Shown here piece after piece: positions 25,311 through 34,777 of a stretch of 64,000 bases of DNA. The position numbers were made by a program, and so were the translations under genes. Source of the stretch: Humidesulfovibrio sp. (GTDB lineage Bacteria > Desulfobacterota > Desulfovibrionia > Desulfovibrionales > Desulfovibrionaceae); NCBI GenBank assembly GCA_031292175.1, contig JARLHQ010000028.1:1-64000 (forward strand), given 5' to 3'. Within the stretch, counting starts at the first letter, position 1, and every line of letters starts with the position of its first letter. The notes beneath the pieces are model-generated. The model was not told the DNA's origin. It made no database searches and was given only the letters and a program-made list of their open reading frames with translations.

Positions 25311-26258
25311 TTACGCCATGACGGGCTGGCGCAGACCGGCGGGAACCGGCTGCTGCTTGGGGGCGACCTTGGCGGGCGCGGCAGCAGGAGCGATGGTGGG
25401 CAGTTCCAGGGTGCGCTCTTCAAGGTACTCGGCGGCGTTGTCTTCCAGGTAGCGCAGGAACGAATTGTTCAGCGCGTGCCCGGAAGCAAAGACTTCAAAG
25501 CGTCCTTGCAGGGGCAGGCCCATGACGGCCATGTCCCCAACGAAGTCCAGCAGCTTATGGCGCACAAACTCGTCGGGGTAACGCAGGCCGTCGGTGTTCA
25601 GCACGCCGAACTCGTCAAGCACCACGGCGTTGTCCAGGTTGCCGCCAAGGGCCAAGCCGTTGGCGTGCAGGTACTCCACTTCGCGCAGGAACCCGAAGGT
25701 GCGGGCCTTGGCGAGATCGGTGGCGAAGATGTCCGGGGTGACTTCCAGGTTCAAATTCTGGCGGCCGATAAGCGGGTGTGCGAACTGGATGGTGTAGTTA
25801 ACTTCGAAACCATCGTGCGGGGTGGCTTTAACGAACTTACCGTCGCGACTGAAGACAATGGGCTTGGTAATGGCCAGGACCTTGCGGGCCTTGGTCTGGC
25901 GGCGCAGTCCGGCCTGATTCAGCAAGTAGACGAAAGAGGCGGCGCTGCCATCCATGATGGGCAGCTCGCGGCCCTGCACTTCGATGCGGATATTATCAAT
26001 GCCGAGGCCGCGGACAGCGGCCAGCAAATGCTCAACGGTGGCGATGTGGTCGTGGCCGTTGCCCAGGCTGGTAGCCAAGCCGGTATCGACCACAAGGCGC
26101 GGCTTGGGGCTCAGAAAGGAAGTGCCAGACCCGCTGCGGAGCGCAAACAGGATGCCCGTATCCTCGGGCGCGGGGCGCAGCACCATTTCCACCTGCTTGC
26201 CGCTATGCAAGCCGATTCCCGTGCAGCGTACCGTGTTGCGAATGGTGGTCTGATGCAT
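25311..26258 (-). CDS. lpxC: UDP-3-O-acyl-N-acetylglucosamine deacetylase LpxC
   Basis: LpxC carries out the committed step of lipid A synthesis. The 315-residue protein has the N-terminal TGIGLHSGK block, a zinc-ligand histidine in ATVEHLLAA, the MDGSA block, and the later HKLLDFVGDMAV and SGHALNN blocks with catalytic residues. I chose the ATG at 26258 with a GGAGG site; an in-frame ATG seven codons upstream is less likely. An Ala/Pro-rich tail of about 25 residues extends beyond the usual end. A sigma-54-like site lies just upstream. Confidence 0.94.
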   Translation of the reverse strand: MHQTTIRNTVRCTGIGLHSGKQVEMVLRPAPEDTGILFALRSGSGTSFLSPKPRLVVDTGLATSLGNGHDHIATVEHLLAAVRGLGIDNIRIEVQGRELPIMDGSAASFVYLLNQAGLRRQTKARKVLAITKPIVFSRDGKFVKATPHDGFEVNYTIQFAHPLIGRQNLNLEVTPDIFATDLAKARTFGFLREVEYLHANGLALGGNLDNAVVLDEFGVLNTDGLRYPDEFVRHKLLDFVGDMAVMGLPLQGRFEVFASGHALNNSFLRYLEDNAAEYLEERTLELPTIAPAAAPAKVAPKQQPVPAGLRQPVMA

Positions 26259-26280
26259 GGTTCCTCCAACGCACAGCAAT

Positions 26281-26298
26281 ATGCACAGGGAATGCCAA
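26281..26298 (-). promoter_or_regulatory. Candidate sigma-54 (-24/-12) promoter of lpxC
   Basis: On the minus strand the site reads TTGGCATTCCCTGTGCAT, giving TGGCA and TGCA with the required GG-N10-GC spacing. Transcription would begin about 13 bases before the lpxC ATG, leaving room for the GGAGG site. The match is by eye only, and no enhancer-binding site was identified. Confidence 0.4.
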
Positions 26299-26423
26299 CT
26301 TCAAACAGATGTTTAGTTGGCTGATTTTAATAGCAATTTAGCGATACGCCGCGTCGTCTGGACTGTGTCTTTTCTGCCAATAGGTCGCATGGATGCGACA
26401 CTTGCGTTTGAAACTGCGGCATT

Positions 26424-27296
26424 TCAGTCAGCGCGAAACGCTTTGAGGATGCGGTCCAGTCCGGCGTAGTCCTTGAGGATAGTGACATTGCACAAGCCGG
26501 GGCCGGACTCGCTGGTCAAGGCCAAAGCGGCCGGTCCCTGTCCACAGCCCAGTTCACAGAGCAACACGCCTCCGGGTCGCAAGGCGCGCACGGCGACGGG
26601 CAGCAGCCCCCGGATGTGGGCCAGCCCCTCTTCCGGGCTCACCAGCGCCAGCGCGGGTTCAAAATCGCGCACCTCCGGCGAGAGCATGGCATACTCGCTT
26701 TCGGTGACGTACGGTGGGTTGGATACCAGCAGATCCAGGGACGCGGCGGGCAGTTCGAGGGTCGTGAAGTCCGCGCGCACAAAATCAAGACGTTCCGCGA
26801 CGCCATTGGCGCGGGCATTGCCGCTGGCAACCGCCAGGGCCTGCTCCGAGATGTCCACAGCGAGACCGCGCGCAGCCGGAAACTCATGGGCCAGGGTTAC
26901 AGCGAGGGCCCCGGACCCGGTGCCAAAGTCGGCAAAGACAAGCGGCGTGTCGGCCAAAAACAGGCGCTGCGCCTCCTCCACGATTCCCTCGGTTTCCGGA
27001 CGAGGTATGAGCACGTCCGGTGTGACGCGGAAGTCTAAGCCAAAAAATTCCCGCTCGCCCAGGATGTAGGCGGCGGGCTCGCCTGCGGCGCGACGGGCCA
27101 CAAGGGCGTAAAAAGTGTCCATGCTGCCCGGCGCGGGCGTGTCCGTGTGGTGTGTAATAAGGCCAAGCCGCGACAGCCCAAAGGCGCGTCCCGCCAGAAG
27201 CTCAGCGGAAAGCCTGGGAGCGTCTACACCGGCAGCCGCCAGCTCCCTTTCGGCCCAGGAGACGGCCTCGCGCACGGTGCGGCGGAGTTCGTCCAC
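26424..27296 (-). CDS. prmC: Release factor glutamine methyltransferase PrmC
   Basis: PrmC N5-methylates the glutamine of the GGQ motif in release factors. The 290-residue protein has the helical N-terminal domain, the SAM motif FGTGSG (124-129) and the substrate-glutamine motif NPPY (193-196). It begins four bases after the stop of prfA, whose product is its substrate, a common gene pair. Confidence 0.95.
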   Translation of the reverse strand: MDELRRTVREAVSWAERELAAAGVDAPRLSAELLAGRAFGLSRLGLITHHTDTPAPGSMDTFYALVARRAAGEPAAYILGEREFFGLDFRVTPDVLIPRPETEGIVEEAQRLFLADTPLVFADFGTGSGALAVTLAHEFPAARGLAVDISEQALAVASGNARANGVAERLDFVRADFTTLELPAASLDLLVSNPPYVTESEYAMLSPEVRDFEPALALVSPEEGLAHIRGLLPVAVRALRPGGVLLCELGCGQGPAALALTSESGPGLCNVTILKDYAGLDRILKAFRAD

Positions 27297-27300
27297 GGCC

Positions 27301-28373
<1,073 letters not shown>

Positions 28374-28374
<1 letters not shown>

Positions 28375-29324
28375 CAGGAGCAGCCCTCCTCGCTCACGGC
28401 GCATTTAAGGGCGGCCATGGCCACCTCGACCTGGCTGTCGTCAGGCTCCTTGGTGGTGAGCATCTGAAGCGCCAACCCAGGCCAGCACAGCATGCGGCAG
28501 AGCACGTTGGTGTTGAACTTTCCGGCGAAGCGGATGATCTCATAAGCCACGCAGCTCACGGGGATCATGAAGAAAAGCTTGGCCGCAACAATATAAAGAT
28601 GCTTGAGCAGGAACACGTCCGGCTTGTAGAACGAAAGCAGAAACGGCACCAGGACGGAGTGCAGGATAATGCTCACGACCAGCACAAACAACAGGAAAGA
28701 GGTGCCGCAACGCGGGTGCAGACGGCTCTGGGCCTGGGCCATGGGCACGGACAGCGGTTCGCCGCTCTCGAAGTTCCAGATGACCTTGTGCTCCGCCCCA
28801 TGGTACTGGAAGACGCGGCGAATATCCGGCACAAAGGAGATAAGGCCGATGTAGCCGACAAAGACCAGCATCTTGAACGTGCCATCCCAGGCGTTGAAGC
28901 TCAAAGAGTCCACGTCGCCCGAAAGGCCGAGCCATTGCATGACAGCCGAAAGCACGTGCGGCACCACGACGAAAAGCCCAAGGGCCACGCCCAGGGCGAT
29001 AAACATGGTGAGCACCAGGTGCCAGGACGTGATTTCGCTTTCGCCCTCCTCGTCCTCCGAACTCAGCATGGCCGAGAAGTTGAGCGCCTTGATGCCGTTG
29101 ACCAGGGTCTCCAGGAGCACGGGAAAACCCCGCAAAAACGGCTTCTTCAGGATGGGCGAGTCGGTGAGGGAGAACCAGGGGCGCAGATCGACGACGATCT
29201 GCCCGTCTGGTTTGCGCACGGCAATGGCGAGACGGTTTTTGGCGCGCATCATCACGCCTTCAATGACAGCCTGTCCGCCCACGGTGGGGCTTGCGGAGAG
29301 AAAGGGGAGAAAAGCGCGTCTCAA
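28374..29324 (-). CDS. DUF1385 (YqhQ-type) membrane protein
   Basis: The 316-residue protein starts with [23 protein letters not shown], the signature of DUF1385, and has four or five membrane segments. A conserved soluble block reads [16 protein letters not shown] followed by [11 protein letters not shown]. The biochemical role is unknown. It overlaps prfA by one base (TGATG) and lies downstream of rpmE, an order of rpmE-DUF1385-prfA-prmC that recurs in many bacteria. Confidence 0.88.
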
Positions 29325-29478
29325 GAGAGCAACCTCTGGATAGTCAAGGGGCTATGGCCAATCATTCCACCAGCCGGGACATCCGGCAAGCCCCTTCCAG
29401 ATAAGTCCGGCTGGTTCAAAGTAAAGCCTGGGTACGCACTATGGCTCCAGCACGCCAGAACCATGCGAATAGAAACAA

Positions 29479-29512
29479 GAATGCCTCCATTGGGTACCCA
29501 ACAGAGGCATTC
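29479..29512 (-). terminator. Probable terminator or attenuator after rpmE
   Basis: Perfect 9-base arms (gaatgcctc and gaggcattc) flank a loop that itself contains the palindrome ttgggtaccc aa. On the minus strand the stem is followed by a moderately T-rich stretch (cttgtttctat). It probably reduces reading from rpmE into the DUF1385-prfA-prmC unit. The rest of the 206-base gap (29325-29530) shows no gene. Confidence 0.6.
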
Positions 29513-29530
29513 CAGAGTGCGGCGTACGCG

Positions 29531-29749
29531 CTACTTTTTGGCGTCGGCGAGGTTCGCGTACTTCTTGCGGAAGCGGTCGATGCGGCCGGCGGTATCCACA
29601 AAACGCTGCTTGCCCGTGTAGAACGGGTGGCAGTTGGAGCAGATTTCGACGGTCACTTCCTTGCCCTTGACGGTCATAAGTTCGGCCTCATAACCACAGT
29701 TGCAGCGCACCTTGGCGTCGATCACATTGGGATGGATATCTTTTTTCAT
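29531..29749 (-). CDS. rpmE: 50S ribosomal protein L31
   Basis: The 72-residue protein begins [19 protein letters not shown] and ends in [20 protein letters not shown], both L31 signatures. Cysteines in CNCG and CSNC make it the zinc-binding (C+) form. I chose the ATG at 29749 because the family begins with MKKDIHP; an in-frame ATG six codons upstream is not expected. Confidence 0.96.
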   Translation of the reverse strand: MKKDIHPNVIDAKVRCNCGYEAELMTVKGKEVTVEICSNCHPFYTGKQRFVDTAGRIDRFRKKYANLADAKK

Positions 29750-29786
29750 GGTTTTCTCCGTGCTCATTGTTCACTTGAAGAAGGGG

Positions 29787-29815
29787 CATATACGCCCGAT
29801 GTTTTCGGATTGCAA
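29787..29815 (-). promoter_or_regulatory. Candidate sigma-70 promoter of rpmE
   Basis: On the minus strand, TTGCAA (29815-29810) and TATATG (29792-29787) are separated by 17 bases, about 40 bases before the rpmE start. Confidence 0.55.
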
Positions 29816-29930
29816 GAGGCCTGGGGCGAGTTTTTCTAGGCCAGGGCCAATTCTGTCCCACGGCGACAGCTGTTGACTTCCTCACCCTGTGCGGCTAGCT
29901 AGAATTCTCGTTCATTGCCAGATTTTGCCA

Positions 29931-30020
29931 TACGGGGGTCCGGGGAACCGGGCTGAGAGGGTCCCTGCCACCGGGACCGACCGTGGAACCTGATACGGGT
30001 CATGCCGTTGGAGGAAATGG
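29931..30020 (+). ncRNA. TPP riboswitch (THI element)
   Basis: The leader of thiC contains the conserved pyrimidine-sensor block GGGCTGAGAGGG, the pyrophosphate-sensor block GAACCTGAT, and then a GGTCATGCC stretch with pairing partners at both ends (CGGGGGTCC near the start, GGAGGAAA near the end). This matches the thiamine pyrophosphate aptamer. Binding of TPP should lower thiC expression. The ribosome site lies about 70 bases further on, so control could be through an anti-terminator or sequestering of the ribosome site; a clear terminator stem with a U-run is not seen, favouring translational control. Confidence 0.93.
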
Positions 30021-30101
30021 ACCAGTCTGATCTTCATCAGTCCTCCCCTCCGCGCATGTCCCTGCTTGAACAGCCCACCGGGTGAATAACAAGGAGTGCG
30101 C

Positions 30102-31379
30102 ATGTCCCTCATCCAAAAGAATTCCGCCCTGGCGGCCATGCTCGACCAGAACATGGCGAAGCTGAGCGTCTATGAACACATGACCGAGGCGGACATCCGC
30201 GCCCGCATCGACCAAGGCGCGCTGACCCTGCTCGCCAACCCGAAGCATACAAACGTGCGCGCCACACTCATCGGCCAGCCCGCGCGCGTGAAGGTCAACG
30301 CCAACATCGGCACCTCACCCGTCACCAGCACGCTTGCTGGTGAAACGGACAAGTTGCAGGTCGCGGAAAACGCCGGAGCCGACGCCGTTATGGACCTCTC
30401 CACGGCCGGCGACTTGGATGGCATTCGTGAGCGCATGCTCGCGTCCTCCCCCTTGCCGCTGGGCACTGTGCCCATCTATGCCGTGGCGCAGCAGTGCACC
30501 GAGTCCGGCCGCGACCCCGCTGGGTTCGACCCCGCAGAGATCCTGGCCGAGGTGGCCAAGCAGGCCGAACAGGGCGTGGACTTTATGACCCTGCACTGCG
30601 GCCTCACCCGCCGTGGTGCGGAACTGGCCCAAAGCGGCACGCGCCAGCTTGGCATCGTGTCGCGGGGCGGGGCCATTCTGGCCCGCTGGATGCGCCGCAC
30701 CGGGCAGGAGAATCCCCTGCTCACCCATTACGACGACCTGCTCGACATTTGCCGCAAGCACAACGTGGTCATCAGTCTGGGCGACGGCTTGCGCCCTGGC
30801 GCGGGCATAGATGCGGGCGACCCGGCCCAGTGGGAGGAGGTGCTGACCCTGGGCGTTCTGGCGAAGCGCGCCTGGGCCGCGGGCGTGGGCGTGATGATTG
30901 AGGGCCCCGGGCATGTGCCCCTGCACATGGTGCAGGCGCAGATCCAGGGCATCAAACGCGCCACCTTCGGCGCTCCGCTCTATGTGCTGGGACCTCTCGT
31001 GACAGACACGGCGGCCGGGCGCGACCACATCGCCGGGGCCATCGGCGGGGCCCTGGCAGCGCAGTACGGAGCGGACTTCCTCTGCTATCTCACCCCTGCG
31101 GAGCACCTATGTCTGCCCGACGCCAAGGATGTGCATGAGGGCGTGCTTGCTTCGCGCATCGCCGCGCAGGCGGGGGAGACGGCGTTGGGCCGCCCCTGGG
31201 CCGTTGCCCGGGAGGACGCCATGGGCGTCGCACGCATGAAGCTCGACTGGAAGGGCATGGCCGATGCCGCCCTGGATCCCTGTTTGGTGCGTCAGCGCTC
31301 CCAGGGCTCGGAGCACGGCAAGGAATGCGGCATGTGCGGCAAGTTCTGCGCCATCCGCATGGCCGAGCCGGAGAAATAA
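30102..31379 (+). CDS. thiC: Phosphomethylpyrimidine synthase ThiC
   Basis: ThiC is a radical-SAM enzyme that rearranges aminoimidazole ribotide to HMP-P for thiamine. The 425-residue protein is the shorter form lacking the N-terminal extension. It has KVNANIGTSP, the RGGAI block and EGPGHVPLH. The C-terminal cluster motif is C-x2-C-x3-C (C409, C412, C416), one residue shorter than the C-x2-C-x4-C usual in long-form ThiC. The ATG at 30102 has AAGGAG directly upstream. It is preceded by a TPP riboswitch and followed by a terminator. Confidence 0.95.
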   Translation: MSLIQKNSALAAMLDQNMAKLSVYEHMTEADIRARIDQGALTLLANPKHTNVRATLIGQPARVKVNANIGTSPVTSTLAGETDKLQVAENAGADAVMDLSTAGDLDGIRERMLASSPLPLGTVPIYAVAQQCTESGRDPAGFDPAEILAEVAKQAEQGVDFMTLHCGLTRRGAELAQSGTRQLGIVSRGGAILARWMRRTGQENPLLTHYDDLLDICRKHNVVISLGDGLRPGAGIDAGDPAQWEEVLTLGVLAKRAWAAGVGVMIEGPGHVPLHMVQAQIQGIKRATFGAPLYVLGPLVTDTAAGRDHIAGAIGGALAAQYGADFLCYLTPAEHLCLPDAKDVHEGVLASRIAAQAGETALGRPWAVAREDAMGVARMKLDWKGMADAALDPCLVRQRSQGSEHGKECGMCGKFCAIRMAEPEK

Positions 31380-31434
31380 ACACCCGAAACAGACACGCCC
31401 GACGCCGACGATGAAGCCGACGCAGGGCAAAAAA

Positions 31435-31466
31435 AAAGAGGCGGGGGCAAAAGCTCCCGCCTCTTT
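31435..31466. terminator. Strong bidirectional terminator between thiC and dsrC
   Basis: A stem of about 14 pairs (core arms aaagaggcggg and cccgcctcttt) closes on an AAAA loop. It is preceded by nine A and followed by a short T-run, so it can end both the plus-strand thiC and minus-strand dsrC transcripts. Confidence 0.9.
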
Positions 31467-31485
31467 GCATACACTGGGCTGTGGA

Positions 31486-31803
31486 CTACACGCAGCCGGT
31501 GGGCTTGGGCAGGCCAGCCATTTTGCAGGCACCTTTGCCGGGGCCGGAGGGGAACAGCTCGTAGATCTCCTTCAGCTTGTATCCGGTCACCTTGGACAGG
31601 ATGCGCACCATGGGAGCAATGCCGTTCTTCTTGTAGTAATCCTGCAGGAAGTCGATGACCTTCTGGTGGTTCTCAGAGATGACGGCGATACCCTCGCTCT
31701 CCTTGATGTATTCAACCCAGTCAGGGTTCCATTCTTCAAACTTCAACAGAAAGCCGTCCTCGTCCACTTCGAACTTTGTGCCTTTGTACTCGATAAAAGC
31801 CAT
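31486..31803 (-). CDS. dsrC: DsrC, sulfur-carrier partner of dissimilatory sulfite reductase
   Basis: In sulfate reducers DsrC carries sulfur as a trisulfide between its two C-terminal cysteines during sulfite reduction. The 105-residue protein has the family start (AFIEYKGTKFEVDEDGFL) and the flexible C-terminal arm with both cysteines, C93 (GACKMAG) and C104 (TGCV). TusE-type homologues keep only the last one. This is the best marker that the organism respires sulfate. It is a single gene behind a terminator. ycaO lies just upstream on the same strand (158 bases). Confidence 0.96.
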   Translation of the reverse strand: MAFIEYKGTKFEVDEDGFLLKFEEWNPDWVEYIKESEGIAVISENHQKVIDFLQDYYKKNGIAPMVRILSKVTGYKLKEIYELFPSGPGKGACKMAGLPKPTGCV

Positions 31804-31961
31804 TCGTCGTCCTCCTCTAGGATCTTATGGGAAAAGCCTTAACCGCTTGATTCCGAAGTTCGACGCGTCACCATGAGGCTGTTCGCGTCTGAGTGGGAGT
31901 AATGGATTTTATGCTCCTGGTCAATATGGTCCGGAAGTATATCCGCCTTTCCGGGGGAATT

Positions 31962-33698
31962 TTATTCTTCCGAGTTCCCGCGCAATTCATTCAAATGAGT
32001 GCGGGCATATTCCAGACACGAATCCAGTTCAAGAGCCGAGGTCAGGCACTCCAACGCCTCTTCGCGCTCGCCCAGAAACTTGTGGCACAGGCCGAGGTTG
32101 GCCAGGTCCGGAGCCGAACCGCTGTCCAGCCCGAGCACAGCGTGGAAGTCCTCCTTGGCCAAGGCGTACTCCCCGGCCTTGAATCGCCCCACCCCGCGCA
32201 GGTTGAAGTATTCCTTCACATCGGCGTCAAGCTCGATGGCCCGGTCCAGATGCGGCAGGGCTGTTGGCCACTCTCCGTCCTGCGAAAGGGCGTAGGCCTG
32301 ATAGAAGGCGCACAGAGCGCGTTCCTCCCCACCCGGCTGGCTGTCCTCGGCCTGAGCGAAAAGCTCAGCCGCACCGGAGAGGTCCCCCAGGCGCAAGGCC
32401 AGCAAGGCTTGAAAAAACTGAAGATAATAGGCGTCCGGGTCCACCTCGGCCAAGATGGCCAGCCCGGCGGCAGCCTCCTCGTCCGGGGCTTCTTCGGCCA
32501 GCTTGCGGCCAACGAAAAGTCCCAGGCTGCGGTGCGCAGTGCGCTCGCGGAAGTCGAAGCCCGGCACGATGTTATAATTGGCGGGCACATCCAGATCAGC
32601 GCGCGTGGTGGCCACGGTATACAGGGTGCGGCCTTGGGCGAGCAATCCATCGGCCAACCGCGCCACTTCCACGCGGATGTTGTTGTCCTCAACGCTGGGC
32701 AGGGAGCTCAAGTCCACCACGGGGCCCTTGGTGAGCCAAGCGAACTGCTCGGGATCGGTGAACTTGCGCAGCCCGGAAGCCTCGTACACGCGCCCGGTTT
32801 CGAAGTCGCCCGCCAATTGGGCGATCTCCGTCACCGCGCGCACAGCCGCTTTTACCGGCGAAGCCGCGGTGCCCGCAGTGTAGACGATTTCGCTCAGGCC
32901 CGGGAAGGTCTTGGGGTCAATGGCCAGCGCCGCCACGGTGGGTACGGGCATCCCAAATGAGAAGTCCTTCAAAAGCAGCAGGATGCCATTCTTGCGGAAG
33001 CGCTGGCACAGGTCCAGCAAAACCGGATCGTCCAGGGTGTCCTGGTTGATGGTGGGCAATTCTGGCGAGGAACGGTCGACGACGGCTGACACATGGCGCT
33101 CCACCAACTCGCAACCGCCCTGCAACACGGACTCCTCCGGGGTATTTCCCGCGCTGGAGCCATTGAACTCATTCAGGGTCTTGAACCAGTCGAGTGGCAG
33201 CACGCAGGTTTCGCCCGTGGCCACGTTGAGTGCCGGGCAAAAGCGCCAGCGCACCAAGTCCATGAGCCTGCGCGCGTCCTCCGGGCTAAGCTGGTCGTCC
33301 ACAGACTGGCAGACCTGGCTAATCCCCATCAGCTGTGCGCCGAAGAGCTTCTCCGCCTCGGACCAAGTGGCCAGGGTGAAGTTCGTCTCGTCCGCCCAGA
33401 AGCTGAAGTAGCTAAAGCGCTCCACCAATTCCATGAGGGCCGAGGCCTCGGCTTGGGCCGGACTTGCGCCCTTGCCCATCTGTTTGCGCGTGGGCATCAC
33501 AGCGCGCGCCTCCGGACCGCAGATGCTCAAGAAAACGGGGATACCCAGGCGGCCGGTGTCCACGCGCTTCGTCTCCTCAAGCACGCCTTTGCACTTTTCG
33601 TCCAGCCTGGCCTTGACCTTGGCCACGGTTTCGGCCGGAGGAACGGCCTTGTCCTGGTCCGTGGTGTAGACCTTGAAGCAATCCTTGAGCTTCAGCAT
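31962..33698 (-). CDS. ycaO: YcaO-family ATP-dependent cyclodehydratase homologue with TPR-like C-terminus
   Basis: YcaO proteins activate amide carbonyls with ATP, giving azoline or thioamide products; E. coli YcaO is linked genetically to beta-methylthiolation of ribosomal protein S12. This 578-residue protein matches the E. coli-type layout. An N-terminal block GKGASPAQAEASALMELVERF corresponds to the ATP-binding entry, with further E-rich motifs through about residue 380, then TPR-like helical repeats (about 400-570). I chose the ATG at 33698, with AGGAG upstream. No TfuA or RiPP-precursor gene is near. dsrC lies 158 bases downstream on the same strand. Confidence 0.85.
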   Translation of the reverse strand: MLKLKDCFKVYTTDQDKAVPPAETVAKVKARLDEKCKGVLEETKRVDTGRLGIPVFLSICGPEARAVMPTRKQMGKGASPAQAEASALMELVERFSYFSFWADETNFTLATWSEAEKLFGAQLMGISQVCQSVDDQLSPEDARRLMDLVRWRFCPALNVATGETCVLPLDWFKTLNEFNGSSAGNTPEESVLQGGCELVERHVSAVVDRSSPELPTINQDTLDDPVLLDLCQRFRKNGILLLLKDFSFGMPVPTVAALAIDPKTFPGLSEIVYTAGTAASPVKAAVRAVTEIAQLAGDFETGRVYEASGLRKFTDPEQFAWLTKGPVVDLSSLPSVEDNNIRVEVARLADGLLAQGRTLYTVATTRADLDVPANYNIVPGFDFRERTAHRSLGLFVGRKLAEEAPDEEAAAGLAILAEVDPDAYYLQFFQALLALRLGDLSGAAELFAQAEDSQPGGEERALCAFYQAYALSQDGEWPTALPHLDRAIELDADVKEYFNLRGVGRFKAGEYALAKEDFHAVLGLDSGSAPDLANLGLCHKFLGEREEALECLTSALELDSCLEYARTHLNELRGNSEE

Positions 33699-33713
33699 AT
33701 GTGCTCCTTGCGA

Positions 33714-33747
33714 CAGAAGGCCCGGAATAACATTTCCGGGCCTTCTG
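33714..33747. terminator. 13-bp perfect hairpin between the Tim44-like gene and ycaO
   Basis: Arms cagaaggcccgga and tccgggccttctg pair perfectly around an eight-base loop. No long T-run follows on either strand, so it may be a weak or factor-assisted terminator, or an mRNA-end stabiliser for the response regulator-Tim44 unit. Confidence 0.65.
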
Positions 33748-33786
33748 GTGATGATGGGATGCGGGCCGCGCCGGCTTCCAGCCGCT

Positions 33787-34761
33787 CTAGCCTTCCAACT
33801 GTTGGATGCCCTCGAGCCGCCAGTTGGCATGAATGTCGCCAGTGGGGCGCGAGAAATGCCAGACCTCGCGGATCTGCTTGGGCCGGTCCTCGCTCGCGTC
33901 CTCACGCAGCAGCACGTCGAAGAGCACCGTGGCCACGGTATCAGCCTCCTCCTCACGGAACTCCAGCATTCTGGCGTTGACGAGCAGCAGTTCAGTCTTG
34001 GACGGCGTGGGGTCGGATGCGGCCTGGCGCTTGATCTCAGCCAGGACCTCCGGAGTGCTGAAGAGCGCGATGTCGTTTAAATCGCGGCGGTCCCAGGAGT
34101 GCTGCAGGCGCGCGTACACGGTCTTGGCTCCTTCCAGGAAGTCCGGAATGCTGAACCCCTGAGGCACGACAGGGTCGGGCAAAGGCTCGGACGCGGGGGC
34201 AACGCCGAAGCTCCCCGTGGTCTCCGTTCCGGCGGGCGTCGCGGGCGCCTGCGGCTGCGAGCGCAAGGAGTTCCAGCTCTGGGCCGCGCGGGCGTGAGGA
34301 TCGGACTGCGGCTGCTGCCCGTCGGCGGGCCGGTCTTGCTGTCCAGCAGGGGTGGCGGGTCCGGAACGGCCACTCAGCAGCTTAACCCCAAAGTACACAA
34401 TGAGTCCGATGAGCAGGAAATCCAGCAGGCCAATGCCGCCGCCCCCCATGCCGCCGTGGCCGAAAAGCATGGAGCCGAGGAAGCCGCCAGCCAAGAGGCC
34501 GCCCAAACCCCAGCCCAGGCGCGGGAACATGCCCTGCCCTAAGGGCGCGGTTTGCGCGGGCGCGCCGGTCGGGGACATCTGGCCGGGCTGCGCCGGAGCC
34601 GAGGGTGAAGAAGGGGTGCTGGACGGGGAATAGCTGCGGCTGTACGTGCTTCTACTGCCGAAAGAGCTTCCGCCACCCAGGCGGCGGGCCAGAGCGGAAT
34701 CTGCCAAAAGCGCGCAGGATAGCGCGAAAACCAGAAGCGTCAACAGGCACTTCATTTTCAT
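33787..34761 (-). CDS. Tim44-like domain protein, secreted or membrane-associated
   Basis: The 324-residue protein has a signal-like N-terminus (about 1-24, ending DSALA), a Ser/Pro/Gly-rich segment, and a hydrophobic Gly-rich stretch containing GLLDFLLIGLIVYFGVKLL. Its C-terminal alpha+beta domain of about 150 residues has the Tim44-like/import-associated layout. Bacterial members are found in the envelope with unknown function. I chose the ATG at 34761; a second Met two codons on is possible. It follows a receiver-domain gene after 16 bases. Confidence 0.75.
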   Translation of the reverse strand: MKMKCLLTLLVFALSCALLADSALARRLGGGSSFGSRSTYSRSYSPSSTPSSPSAPAQPGQMSPTGAPAQTAPLGQGMFPRLGWGLGGLLAGGFLGSMLFGHGGMGGGGIGLLDFLLIGLIVYFGVKLLSGRSGPATPAGQQDRPADGQQPQSDPHARAAQSWNSLRSQPQAPATPAGTETTGSFGVAPASEPLPDPVVPQGFSIPDFLEGAKTVYARLQHSWDRRDLNDIALFSTPEVLAEIKRQAASDPTPSKTELLLVNARMLEFREEEADTVATVLFDVLLREDASEDRPKQIREVWHFSRPTGDIHANWRLEGIQQLEG

Positions 34762-34777
34762 GGTCGAAGAGTCCTCG

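Noticed and set aside
29873-29905. TTGACT as the -35 of a thiC promoter
   Set aside because: No -10 hexamer at 16-18 bases is convincing (TAGAAT is 21 bases away), so I did not list it as a feature.
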